The notes under the pieces: model-generated
Seen by the model: the letters and a program-made list of their open reading frames with translations, nothing else
The model's database searches: none
What the model was told of the DNA's origin: nothing
Shown: positions 29,724-44,037 of the stretch, one piece after another
How positions within the stretch are numbered: the stretch's first letter is position 1
How the letters are laid out: each line of letters begins with the position of its first letter
Translations under genes and position numbers: made by a program
Origin: Chrysomallon squamiferum
Taxonomy: Eukaryota > Mollusca > Gastropoda > Neomphalida > Peltospiridae
Length of the DNA: 64,000 bases
Direction of reading: 5' to 3'
Assembly: GCA_012295275.1 (NCBI GenBank)
Contig: CM022674.1
Location: 7,890,409 to 7,954,408 of the forward strand

Positions 29724-29754
<31 letters not shown>

Positions 29755-30250
29755 ATTATTATTATTATATTAAAAATTATATCTAATTAAATATTGTATT
29801 GCAGTTATTTAGATATTAACTAATTAAAATTGATTTAATTTTATGAAAGAATAACAACATGACAGTTTGTCATATAATGTGGCATGAGTTAAGATGACAT
29901 ATGTATGACACACATGTGACACGTTACCTAATTCTGACATCCATTTTCCTGCCACCAGGATTTATATTCCGAGGAACTGTACAAGATGAATATAATCGCT
30001 ATGGTAACCTTGGTGTTTAAGCAATAACTTTTTTCATCTGTTAATTTGATTTCTTTTAAAACACCTTTCTCCACATTGTCTAAGTATTTTTGTTCACCAC
30101 ATACCTATTTAATGTTTTGTTTTACAATGGATGGGTTCAGATTTGGAACATAAAAAATAGTTTTATTTCTGTTATAAAAATTTGTTATAATTTTATCTTT
30201 TGTGGTATTTTTCTGTTTTGTTATTTTGAAAATAAGATGTTTATCTTTAC

Positions 30251-30303
<53 letters not shown>

Positions 30304-31750
30304 TATTCAGTTAGTTATTATTTCTTACTTAATTTTTGCTAGTTTGTTGCAGTAATTTTCTTTATCAGAATACTGAAGTTTATCTTTTTTAAATATTGGA
30401 ATTTTATATTACTATAAAATGTAAATATTTATATTTAATAACTGTTTTAATGTTTATCATTATAAAAATGTGAAGTATTAAAAAATAAATGATGATTATC
30501 TTTATTGTGAGGTAAGCATTTAATAAAATAATCTACTTAAAACCCATTAAATTTATTTATTAAATTTGTCTTTATTTTTCTATTAATTTTTTTTATTTTA
30601 TTACAATGTTATGTATGTTTTTCTTTTTAATATTAATTTTCTTTCTATGTATTATTTGTTAATATATTTCAAACATAAAATTAATCATCAAAGTTAGTTT
30701 GTCTGAACCCATTCGTGTCCTCATAGTTGAATTTTTTTATTTATTTATTATCACAAGACTTCAGCAATCCACTGATAGCTAGTATCAGAGCAGCCATCTT
30801 GAGTGAAAGTAATGTCATGGAGTTATCTCCCTTCTTGAAACTGCCTAAATTTAATTGATGGGGCATTTTCATGAAGAGAGGATCCCATGAATCATGTCGG
30901 TGGATTTCTTCACAGTTTTTACTTGACTCACTGTCAGCTTTTGCTTCACTCTGTAATTAATGTTTTATAGAAACCAGCAACATAAACATTACAAAGCAGT
31001 CATGTACTGTATTTCATATTACATGTATTAATATAATGACCTCATGTATAGTTTGAAAGTAATTATGTTTTAAATTTTAAATAACAGCTAATTCTGATAT
31101 TGTTTTTCATTTTTCTAATATATTTGTTTTAAATATATATTTTTTAATGTTAATTTTCAGTAAGTCATTATTATTTTCTTATGTATTTATTATTGTTACT
31201 TATTATTATTACTACTTCTACTACCACTCTTATTATTATTATCATTTTAAAGCAGAATTGTGAAATTTTATGGAAGACAAGCAACTTACAATCATCTTTA
31301 TTCCTATTTTCCCTGTTACCATTACAAACAATTTTCACATCTCCAGTAAATAAAAAGCTTCATTTTGAGTGAAACAACATCTTTACCATACTGCCAGCTG
31401 TTGACTATGTTATAGACAGTCAGTGTGTGTTGATATTGTAATTGTGTCTAGTAGTTTAGGCAGTAGTATCTTCATCCTCACTGATGACTGTAAGCCGTTT
31501 TTGTCACATTTCAGTGTCTGCCACTTTGGATTATTCAGATTTTTCTGAAATTAAATTATGTTATAGTGCAGATATTTATTTCTCAGTTTTAGACATAGTT
31601 AGCTGTAATATTTTCTACAAGACCAGTGGATTCAATATTTATACATTATCTGTCAAAAGAATCAAATTAGAACTATTCATTATTCAAAATTTATAAGCAA
31701 AGGAATGTAAAAGGAATCAAACTGTTTTAACAACAATAGTATTTATTTCA

Positions 31751-31781
<31 letters not shown>

Positions 31782-34253
31782 TATTATTGTCATTTATTAT
31801 TACTCTGTTTTTCTGTTGTGATTCAAGTGACATTTATAATGACAAAATTTGGCTTCATTTTTGTCATCAAAATTTATATCACTTTAATTTTAAATAATGG
31901 TATTAAACCATATCTTATATGTGTTAATGAAATTGAATGTAATAATGTTTATCTTATCTTATTTATTTTATTAATTTAGACATTCTATTTAATAATGGAA
32001 AACCAATTATAAGAATGAATTCAGCTGATGACAAAAACTGTATATGTAGCTAGTTGTTGTGATAACAGTATAAATGCTTGCATTAGTTCAAAGTCCTTGT
32101 ACTGTATCCTGTAATCATACCATTTAGAAAAGCTTTTGTGTTTATATTTGTATATATATTTGTGAATAAAAAAAAATATGGAAAAATTTGAAAAGAGTAA
32201 TTTAATGTATAATATCTCCAGTTAAATCATAAGAATTCAAATTGTCTTCATTAATATTTAGAAAACTAATTCTATCAGATTATATATATAATTGTCAAAC
32301 CAGCTGAAAAATAAAATTCTGATATATTGTGTTGTGCACTGGAAATTAATAAAAATTGTATTAATATTATAAAATTAATACTGTTGAGAATGTAAAAATG
32401 CTGTATAAGCTGTTAATTAGAAAAATAGTAATCTTGGAATCTTTATTTCAAAACATTTAAAGAATGAAAATTGGTTATTCTGACAAATTCTGGAAATTAG
32501 CACTTAAAACGTTATAATAAATTTTTGAAATTAAATTACTTAACTTTTTCTATACATAATTTTTTCTTTTATGGTCCATATTATATTATTTCAGATATTC
32601 AGTAGAGTTATTTCCCATGCTAAGATAATTTTCATGCCTGGGAGGTAGAAATTTCCTCTTCATTTCCTGTGACAATGCAGAGGAGTATAAACACCTGTCA
32701 AACATGATGGTAGGGGAAATAACTCTAACAGAATAGTTATTGAGATACCAAAAATATGGATCAGAAGATAGTTACCTTATATGAGTTAATTTATAACAAA
32801 ATAGATTACATAATTTATATTGTAACATTTATTTCAGTTAATAATATTACCATTTTAATAATTTAACTATTCCAAAAGTAACACGTAATCTGATTGGCTA
32901 ATAGTTTTGGTTCTGTATATATTTTATTTCAGCATGTTAAAAATAATTTTAATTATTTATATATTTTTATTATCTTTATTTAAAAAAGATTTGATTTATG
33001 CCTTTATATTTTATTTTATATGTCTCTTGGTGATATTTGTTGTTTTGTTTATTGCATGAAAAACAGGGTATCTACTTTGTCATTATTATTTCCTACTTGT
33101 TAACAAGCATTAATTAAAACACATTTTATTCAAAACAAATTTATATACTAACAGTTGAGGATTGGCAGATAAAACAACTTCATTATTGTTATCACTTATA
33201 AAAAACATGGCTTCTGTGCTACATGCCCTAATGGTAATACTCTTATAGTGCAGTTTACAGCTGTTTAAGTGTAAAAAAATATAAAATGTTTGCTGGAAGT
33301 TGCTTTTGTAATGTGTAGGTTTTGTATGTAAAGTCAGTGAAGTTATTCTGTTTTTTGTTTTTGTATATTAATATTTTTATTTATTTATTTATATTGTATG
33401 TATATTTATAATGTAGATCTTTTAGTGAAAGTATAATAATGAGGATAAGATAATCTATAAAGACCAAATCCTTTGATATTTGTTATCTTAGTAAATTTTC
33501 TGCTCCAAAACAAACATGAAATTATGTTTCATCCAAAACCTGTGTAATAATTTTTATCTTTTTATTGATACTTGAACTCATTAACAATAGATATTTAAAA
33601 TAAATAAATAAATTATTTGAACTAGAATGCAAATATTATTTGTATTTCCAGTCAGTGATTGGCTTAATAACTGAATTTTGTTCTTTACATTTCATTTGAA
33701 AACTCTAACATCAGCATATCACTGAAGTTTTATTTCTTTATCTTCTAGATGTAATAATTTTCATTATAAAAAATAAACACGTTTATTATATTCTATTATG
33801 CAGGTAAGTATGAATGAAAATACAGAAATAACCGTCCATTTTTTCCAAACTGAATTCACACACCATCCATTTATAATGAAAATCATTTTATCCAATCAAA
33901 TTTCAGGATCAAACCCATGTGACAAAATTCGCTGCGGGCCTGAAGAAGAGTGCAGTATTGACAGAAATGGAGAAGCTTCCTGTATTTGCCCCCCACCGTG
34001 TGAGCCGATCATGCGACCTGTGTGTGGAAACAACAGCCAGACGTACGACAACGAGTGTGACTTGAGACATCAGTCCTGTCTAGCCAAAGTTTACGTGACT
34101 GTCGCTCACACTGGACCCTGTGGTATGTGATCCTAATTTTATCTGTGACCATCTCTTATCTTTTCATTCATTATGTGACATTTTAGTGTGTCATTATTTC
34201 ATACACTTTTCAAAAATATTTTCTTATCCGTAAAATAAATTTATATTTATCAA

Positions 34254-34339
<86 letters not shown>

Positions 34340-35558
34340 TCTCCCCCTCCCCCTCCCTCTCTACTCCTCCCTCTCGCCCCCTCCCTCTCTACCCCTTCCT
34401 CCCTCCCAGTGTCACCTATAAATATAAATATTTCTTCCTGTCATCTTTCCAGTTCTCAACGGTTATATGTAAATTTCTTAGATTTCATCTTAAACTCTCA
34501 TCTCCTATACTAGGTGCAGATGTTCCTTGTAAAGACTACAAATGCAGTCATCATGCTATCTGTGTTCCTCGAGATGGCAGACCAACTTGCCGATGTCCAA
34601 CGTGTTCTGAAGAATATAAACCTGTGAGTAGTAGTAACTGTGTCATTATACACAGAGTTAAAACTGGTGATAGTTACAAAATGTTAGCCACTGATGTAAC
34701 ATCATGAAAGCTGTCACAACAAATAATTTTTATATAATAAAATTACAATCAGAATACTAATGTTTGTGTAATTTTATGTTATGTTTTATTTATTAATGGT
34801 TTTTCAGGTGTGTGGTGAAAATGGAATTACTTATGAAAATGAATGCAAACTGCGACAGGAAAATTGTCAGAGGAAAGCCAATGTGAAAATAAAACATAAG
34901 GGAACATGCAGTAAGTATTGCAGTTAATGAATGTTAGTTTATTTTTAAATAATGATATATAGGCCAAGAAACTAAACCTTTTCTGAATTTTGTATATGGC
35001 TGAGATCTTGCTTTATAATTTACTATCTATCCTGAAATATCAGAATCTTAAAATAATAATAGCAATAACAACAACATTAATGACAACAACATCAGTAATA
35101 ATAATAATGATAATAGTTATGCAGTATACACAACCATACCCATGCATACATTTTTCTAATTTTTCTTTTTATCTGAGTGACAATGTGTAAAATATTATTT
35201 GTGTTATTTAGCACTAACTGACTGTTTTGTTGCAGATCGGTGTGAAAATGTGAACTGTGAGTTTTACTCAGTCTGTGAAAGTGATGGAACTCGCACTGAG
35301 TGTGTTTGCCCTGACGACTGTGTTGATGTAAGTTTTATCACACTAAATGTTTGAATATCTTCATTAAGTTTAAAACTCTTTCTTTTCTTCTCTGGGACTA
35401 GAGTTAACTACAACAATATTGTATTTATACCAGCCATTTTATTTATTTATATATATATATATATGTAAATATGTGTGTGTGTGTGTGTGTGTGTGTGAGT
35501 GAGTGAGTGAGTGATTGTGTGTGTGTGTGTGTGAGTGAGTGAGTGTGTGTGTGTGTGT

Positions 35559-35617
<59 letters not shown>

Positions 35618-38600
35618 GTTTTTATCTATTTAGTTTGACTGCTAAAATTCATTATTGCATAATATAAATTCAGAAACCTACATTAGAAGACCAGTGCAAA
35701 AACAGAAAAACATTAGCCAAAACAGAAAATAAAATTATCTCTCTATCTCTGTGTGTGTGCGTGCATGCATGTTTGAAAAAGGTGAGTGTTTGGGTTGAAA
35801 ATAAACAGTGAAAAAACAACAAAAAAGAGAAGATTTTCACTGTCTGAGATTTAATTTCTTGAAGATTTGAAGCACTCTTAATTCATCACTCTGTTTTATT
35901 GATTTTCCCAAATCTCCCACTGCTTGGAGATTTCAGGAAGATTTCAAATTTAATCACTGATCTAATATCCTTGAAGAGTGAATCTGAATTTTAATAATGC
36001 TCTCAGATAACCGAATTTTCTTACAAGCAAAACTGACTGGTTTTAAGAGTTTTAATCATTTTGTTTTTGCTTGTTCACACTGGTAGGGTAAGAGCAGTGG
36101 ATAGGTATTACAGTAATAATCACTTTTCTTGTATTTATTTCAGTGCAGCACATACCATAATATTTACAAATTGCTGAAATTCTCTCAATTAGTTTTCCAC
36201 TCATGTAGGTTTTAGAAGAAATTGCCATATTTAAGCATTTCAAAAAGGGATCTTTTATGTGCAGTTTCCTATTAACAAGTACATTGTCTAGAAAAAGCTA
36301 AATGCATATGGGTGGATAAATTTAAAAAAAACAACAACTAAAAAACAAAAATACAAAAAAATACATATGATATAAACTATGGTTTAGATTATTGTTTTAA
36401 AACAAAAATAATAATAATAATAAAAAATAATTAAAAAATTATAAAACATATTTATAAGAATGTTATTGCTCTTGTAATATTGTTATTTTGTTTCACTCAC
36501 TAACACAGGTGGATGCGAAGGTGTGTGGCAGTGATGGAAGAACCTATCTAAATGAATGTGAACTCAAAGTTGCAGCATGCAGAGACAAGAAGTTTATATC
36601 TATAGTCTCCATTGGAGACTGTGGTATGTGACAGCTGAAATATTCAGTATATTTTAATTAGTCAACATGTGTGACAGTTATAATACTTATTAGATTATTG
36701 CTTAGATCAAATAATGACACAACTGTAGTAACAATGTTTCATACTGTGTTTCTCTTTTAACAGTATTTCATTCTGGTATTAATAAATATTCTGTGGATAG
36801 TATGTATGTACTTCAGTTACAATTGGTATGAGTCAATGTTTTTTAATAGCTAAAAATAACTTCAGTAAGGATAATAATAATAATTTGTGTGTGGGTGCTA
36901 GTTGTGTGTGTGTGCCTGTCTGCTTGTCTGTCTGTAAACATTATTATTATTGTTGTTATACCAAATCTATTTTAAACTTGGGACATGTTCTTTTTATTCT
37001 ACACATCTCAGACCTGTGTGCAGACAAGGTGTGTAAGTATGGAGCAAAGTGTGAACATGGAACCTGTCTCTGTCCTATCCTCTGCCCCACAGTCCATGAG
37101 CCCATCTGTGCCAGCGACGGCCACACCTACTCCAACGAGTGTGAGATGCGACGCACGTCGTGTTCCAGGCAGACAGACCTCTACGTTGTACGCAGTGGCG
37201 AGTGTGAAGGAGACAGCCTTGGGGGATCTGGTTCAGGAGGTAAAACAGTGTTGTGGTCACTCTAGTTCTGTATTGTGTTAGTTCAGTGTTCACTCTAGTT
37301 CTGTGTTCTGTTAGTTCAAACCACCAGTACTGTGTTTCACATCTCATATACCCTTTTAGTTCAAACCATATATATATAGCGTTAGTTCAAAGTTTGTTCT
37401 TCTGATGTGAATTATCATATTTTCTATTCTCCAACTGTGTTGTTAGTTATATGTTGTATTCCTTTCAATCACTGTTATATCTTTATTGTGAATTGCAGTT
37501 ACTTTTTTTTTATATTGTGTACTGTCAAACCAGTTTTAATATGCACCTTGATTTAGTATGTATTACCCTATAAGTCTTTTTTCTTCATTTAAATACATAC
37601 ATGTAATTTTCTCTCACTTTTAATCTTTGTTTTGTTTTTACTGTTTTTTGGTTTCTTTTATTTAATTTCATTTTGTTATACTTTATTTTATAATTAATTT
37701 TCTTAAGAAAATTACCATGTTTAAAAATGATTAGGAACAAAACAAATTAAACTCTTGATGGAACAAACAATTACTATTTTCCATGTTAACAGCAGTTAAT
37801 TATTTTTCTATCAAAATCATTATTCACATACTTGGAATATATCTTTATGTGGAAAATAGTTTTTTCATTTGTTTCATCAACGACACTGTGCTAAAGACAA
37901 GTTGAAATGTTGTTGTTGGCATGCACTGTGAAAGAGCTATTTTTAGATGAATTTAGTGGTGATACCATGGAGACGTGTGATGAAACCACCTGTAAATTTG
38001 GAGGGACGTGCGTAGTGGACAGTGACGACAGATACAGGTGTGAATGTAACTTCAACTGTGCTGCAGTCAGGTACGTTTCAATGTCTTGTTTACTCGTTTA
38101 TTTGTTTATTTGTTTATTTTGTTTGTTTGTTTGTTTGTTTGTTTATTCATCTTTTTTTTGTTTTGTATTTTGTGTATTTGTGTATTTGTTTATTTACTTG
38201 TTTGTTTATTTTAAATTTATTTGTTTACTTGTTTGTTTGTATATTTATTGTTTTTTGTTTTTTATTTATTTATTTTTTATTTACTTATTTATTTATTTGT
38301 TTATTTGTTTTATGTTCATGTACATACATTTTTTAGAATTCTCTTGCACAAAAATACCAATATCAATATAGCAATAAATAAATAAATATGACAAAAAACA
38401 AAAATGAATAGAATAAAAATAAATACTCCAGAGGTTTTTACTTCTTTCTTTATTTAATAAACAACTTCTAGACATCTCATTGGCTGATAGTAATCATTTT
38501 CTGTCATCTGATTGGTTAAAAGAAATGTCTGCTGTATTATCACTGAAGTGGGTTTTTAATGAATTTTGTCAGTTTTGACAGTGCATAAAAGAAAGAAATT

Positions 38601-39945
38601 ATCAGCAAATGCAGTTCTTGCGCTGGCTGTTTTATAGAATTAGAAATTGTTGTCACTGTGTCAAAGCACATACGTGTCTGTTTTTAGCAACCAGCAATGG
38701 CTGCCACAGAAATGTCAGCTTTTAAGACCAACAGCGGTGGCTTTTGCCATATAAAATTGATTTTCTTTCAGTCTGATTTTAGCCTTCAGTTATTAAATTA
38801 TCAATCTTTCACAGAACACAACTAGGTGGGGAAAAGTTTAACGAAAGAACTCGTAACCCATTTTAAAAGTTACAAATTGCTAAATTAATCAGATAAATTT
38901 TTGGTTTCTAAGAATATACTTAAATAAATATTTAATGCAATTTGATTTTTATTATTATCTTTTAATATTATATTTATTTTTTTTTGCTGAATTTAAAAAA
39001 AAAAGAAAGAAAAGAGAAAGCCTCTGTTTTTCTAGTTCCATTAAGAAATTTTGTCAGTTTTCTCTTATTCTTGTTGAATCTGTGTGAAACAAAGACTGTA
39101 TTTGTTTAGTTTTTTTTGTACACGCAGTCATATGAGGATTTATATACAGATGGATGAAATTCACTCTCTGGAAATAAAAATTTGTCAGTGAATATAACTT
39201 TGTATGTAGCCCTCAAATGTGTAGTGTAATCACACAAAAATACAAACACATTCAGAAACATATTATAAAAACAAACAAGGACAACACACATGTACATGTA
39301 TAACAGACACATGCACAAATGCAACACACATACATGCCATCTTAACATTTTCCAATATTTGGTAAAGTCTAAAACATATATATGAAATATATTTAGCAGA
39401 TTTATTTTGCCTTTTATTTTAACCTTTTAAAACATGGACTACTTTTAATGATTTTAGTCTCTGGAGAATTTGTTTTATTGATCTGGCTTCGTTGACTGAT
39501 GGTTATATTTTCAAAACAGACGTTGTGACACTTAAACTGACAGAAAGTTTTCCCTGAACTCTTCAGTTAATTGTGTTTTGTGTAGGAATGTCCGCCTCTT
39601 TGTAAAATCATTAGTGCCACAAAGTGTGACATTTCTAGTTTCCATGACAACCTGGCTTTGCACCAGAAAGTGACATTTCTTGTTTCCGTGACAACCTCTC
39701 AGTCTCTGACTTATTCTTTTAGAGAGAAAAAGGTTCATGAATTTCTAGACTTGGCATAGTTCTTAATTTTTCTATTTTTTGACATTTTTCCACTTGTTTT
39801 TTTGTTATTATATAATAATTAAAGCTAATAATCAATATATGATATTTGTTAGTTGCTAGAACATTTTTTAAAGAATGAAAATAATGTAATAACTGATTTA
39901 TTTATTTGTCATTTTTTTTTCATGTTTTATTAATTCATTTCTATG

Positions 39946-39991
<46 letters not shown>

Positions 39992-39997
39992 TGTATG

Positions 39998-40032
<35 letters not shown>

Positions 40033-43000
40033 AACTTTATTGCCCATCTTTTCATTTGATATTCATAATTATTTTAAAATGAGAATGTTACAATTTACAT
40101 TTTTTTTTTAAATTATTATTATTAGTAGTATTCTTTTTTTAATAGCAGACTTCTTTATCAACAACATTAATAAAAATAAATATATGCTATAAAACTTATA
40201 TTAACAATTTATTGATCTATTTGTTAAATTTTTGAAGCTATTTTTGTTTTTATAGAACTGTAAATAATTATTTAAAGATCAAATGATTATGATAAATTCA
40301 GACGTGAGCTTGTAAGGTATCAAACACATGTGACTGAATTGATCAAATCTTGTAAGATTAAAATGTCTGACTGATGTTTCAGGTCACCAGTTTGTGGGTC
40401 AGACGGTCGGACATACGGAAACAAATGTCACCTGAAGTCTGAGTCCTGCCAGTCACAGAAAGAAATCATAGTTCAGTCCATGGACAACTGTGACAGTACG
40501 TGTCACCCACTAACACTCACATAGTAGACTAGTGTTACTTACACTCACAGTAAACTAGTGTTACTAACACTCCTAGTAAACTAGTGTTACTTACACTCAC
40601 AGTAAACTAGTGTTACTAACACTCCTAGTAGACTAGTATTACTAACGCTCGTAGTAGGACTAATATTTAACACTTGTAGACTAGTATTAGTAACACTCAT
40701 AGTAGACTAGTATTTAACACTTGTAGTAGACTAGTATTACTAACACTCATAGTAGACTAGTATTAATGTTTTTAACACTTGTAGTAAACTAGTATTACTA
40801 ACACTCATAGTAGACTAGTATTAATGTTTTTAACACTCGTAGTAAACTAGTATTACTAAAACTGATAATAAACTAGTATTAGTATTTTTAACACTCATAG
40901 TAAACTAATATTACTAACACTGATAATAAACTAGTATCAGTGTTACTAGCACTGATAATAAACTAGTATTAGTATTTGTAACACTGATAATAAACTAATA
41001 TTAATATTTAAAACTCTTAGTAAACTAGCATTAGTATTTAACACTGATAATAAACTAGTATTAGTGTTTTTTATAAACTAGTATTTTTATTTATGAAACT
41101 GATAATAACCTAGTATAATGATAATAAACTAGTACACTGATAATAAACTAGTATTAGTATTAGTAACATTGATAATAACCTAGTACACTGATAATAAACT
41201 AGTATTAGTATTAGTAACATTGATAATAAACTAGTATTAGTATTATTAACACTGATAATAAACTAGTATTAGTATTTCTAATACTGATGATAAACTAGTA
41301 TTACTAACACTGATAATAAACTAGTATTAGTATTTTTAACACTGATGATAAACTAGTATTAGTATTTCTAACACTGATGATAAATTAGTATTAGTATTTT
41401 TAACACTGATGATAAACTAGTATTAGTATTATTAACTTATAATAAACTAGTATTAGTATTAAAACTTGTAGTAAACTAGTATTACTAACACTGATAATAA
41501 ACTAGTATTAGTATTTTTAACACTGATGATAAACTAGTATTAGTATTTTAACACATAATAAACTAGTATTAGTATTTTTGTTTTATATATGAAGGTGTTA
41601 GATTTCATTTAGAATATCTACTTTCATCTAAAGTGTGTGTGTGTGTGTGTGTGTGTGCGCAAGAGTGAAACTGTATGTGTATATATTGGAAATACAAAAC
41701 AAAAAATAAAGTTTGTTATGGGTATGTGTGTTTATGAAAAACATTGTGTGTGTAAACTATAAAGATTGATATTTAAAATAATTTGTTTACATGTGTTTGT
41801 GTTTCTCTGTAAAAAAAAAAATTACACTGCTTCTGCTAAGCAGAGGTCCATATACTTTAAACAAAATAGTAAAAAATATTCCACAGAACAAACAGAAAAA
41901 GTTACAATTAAATGTATTTATTTATTCTTACATATATTAGCATGCCTGTATAATGTATTTAACGTTTATTAATTTAGAGTAAATAAAACAAATAAAATAA
42001 ATTGTTTGTGATTCAGTTGTGGGATCGGAGGAGCCATGTGACGGCAGTCCCCCCCTCATCAACCCACTGACAGGAAAAGACTACAAGTGTACAAGTTCTG
42101 GTAAGGGCTGCCCCGCCAGCAGCTACTGTGACAGTGAATTTATGAAGTGTTGTAGAGAAGGTAAATAAAAGAACTAAATTATTATTTAGATTTTTAGACT
42201 TATTTTTTTATCTATTTCATTTAAGAATTATTTTTGTCTTGTTTTTTTGTTTTAGATTTGTTTTGTTGGTTTTTTATTTTTAATTTTGTGGATGTTTTAA
42301 AGATTTATTTTGTAAGGAGTGTTAGGTTTCAATTTGCAGTTTTTTATATTCATTTTGAAGGTCTTTTTTTAAGATTTATTTTCTATTTTAATTTCTTTTA
42401 AGATTGATTTTATTTGCTAAACTGATATAACTATCTGGTCGATTTTGAATTTTTACCTTTTTATATGCATGATGACATCACTAAATCTGGAAAAGTTCAC
42501 CAATGATAAAAATACATCTTCATATGCTTCTTTTTATTAGCACATTTAACAAAGCCTGTAATATAACAACTTGTACATATTCAAAATATATTAATGATGT
42601 GTTTGCACAATATTAGTACATATCTCAATATGCCCTGATTATTTAATTTTTCATTTAATTTAAATTAGTTCAAATATAATTTTATCTGATATGTTAATTT
42701 TTGTTGTTTTTTCTACATTATTTATCAAGATGTTATTGTGATAAAAACAGACACTAGTAATAACTGTGATGTGATGTGTGTGTTTCAGAAGGACAAATAC
42801 AGAGATGTTCAGACAGCCAGTATGGATGTTGTCTGGATCAGCAAACTGCCTCTCCTGGACCTAAAGGTGCTGGATGTCCAGGTAGGTCCATTAAACATTT
42901 AAATTCATTTTAAAAGAGGCTTCAGTAATACTGTTTAGCAATGCTTTGGTACAAGTCAAATATAAATCTACTGTAATTAAACTTACTGATCCACTCTAAC

Positions 43001-43084
43001 ATTAAAAACTGTTTTTATTATAAAGATATGTACAGATTTAAATATTATTTAAATATGTTCATACACATTTTACAGATATATATG

Positions 43085-43152
<68 letters not shown>

Positions 43153-43998
43153 TGTTACACATTAACATTTAGACTAGTCATATTTCTATCACATACTAAT
43201 ATCTAATTTTGTTTTTTCAGCTCAGCTGTGTGTTCATAATAACAATCTGTAACTAACTTTATATCTAATATTTCTTTTCTTTGGGTTTTTAAACATGGTG
43301 ATGCTATATTATAATAAATTTTATTTTATATTTACAAATTATTATGAATTTTAATTACCTTTGGTTTTTATTTTTATTTATACACTGATTAATTTTATTT
43401 GTATATATTCTAAAAATTATGTGACTTGTTTCAACTAAAGGTATATGAAGTTCAGTGATTAAAAATTATAAAGAATTGGCAATTTTTTGTCTTTGACTCT
43501 TCAGCTCCCACATAATTTCTCAGCTTTTTGATAATACTGAATTCAGATAATAAATATCCTAAATAAATTATAATTTATTGGAAAAAAAAATGATATATAT
43601 TGTAATAATGTGAAAAAATGGACTTAAAATGCTAAAATTTGTTTATAATTTCTCATTCAGAAACGAGATTTATATATTAATTTGTTTATATAATCATTAT
43701 TTGGAATAACTAAAAATCTGGAATGTACACATAATAAATGAATAAAAACAAAAATAAATAAATAATGATAGTAAAGTGATAGACATTATGCATGTTATGT
43801 TGGAGCAGGTCACATAATGTGGTTTTTTTTTAATTGTTGTTAGTTGTTGTTTGTTTTATAATGGAATGTGCCAGTCTATTGTTAAAATGTTTTTATTATT
43901 TTAGCATAAAAATTAAACCAAAAATAAAAATTTGTTTTGATTTTAGTAACCATCAATATCAAATTAAAGATAATAATGATAATGATAACAATAACTAC

Positions 43999-44037
<39 letters not shown>

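Larger units (their letters stand above)
27993..33906. other. agrin intron(s) FS3-FS4, repeat-rich, with one candidate 45-nt exon
   Basis: Poly-T at about 28087-28112; a degenerate repeat of roughly 130 nt with embedded (GAT)n at about 28027-28760; (TTTA)n at about 28943-29010; (ATT)n at about 29722-29770 and 30252-30304; a GAGTTATCTCCCTT-like motif at 30820-30833; and a possible small inverted-repeat element at 32596-32736. Apart from 29959-30003 I see no exon. Confidence 0.6.

Noticed and set aside
37907-37946. In-frame ATG upstream of the FS8 exon as an internal start
   Set aside because: The residues before the acceptor do not form a signal peptide, and the acceptor CTATTTTTAG gives the phase needed by FS7; an ordinary internal exon explains it.
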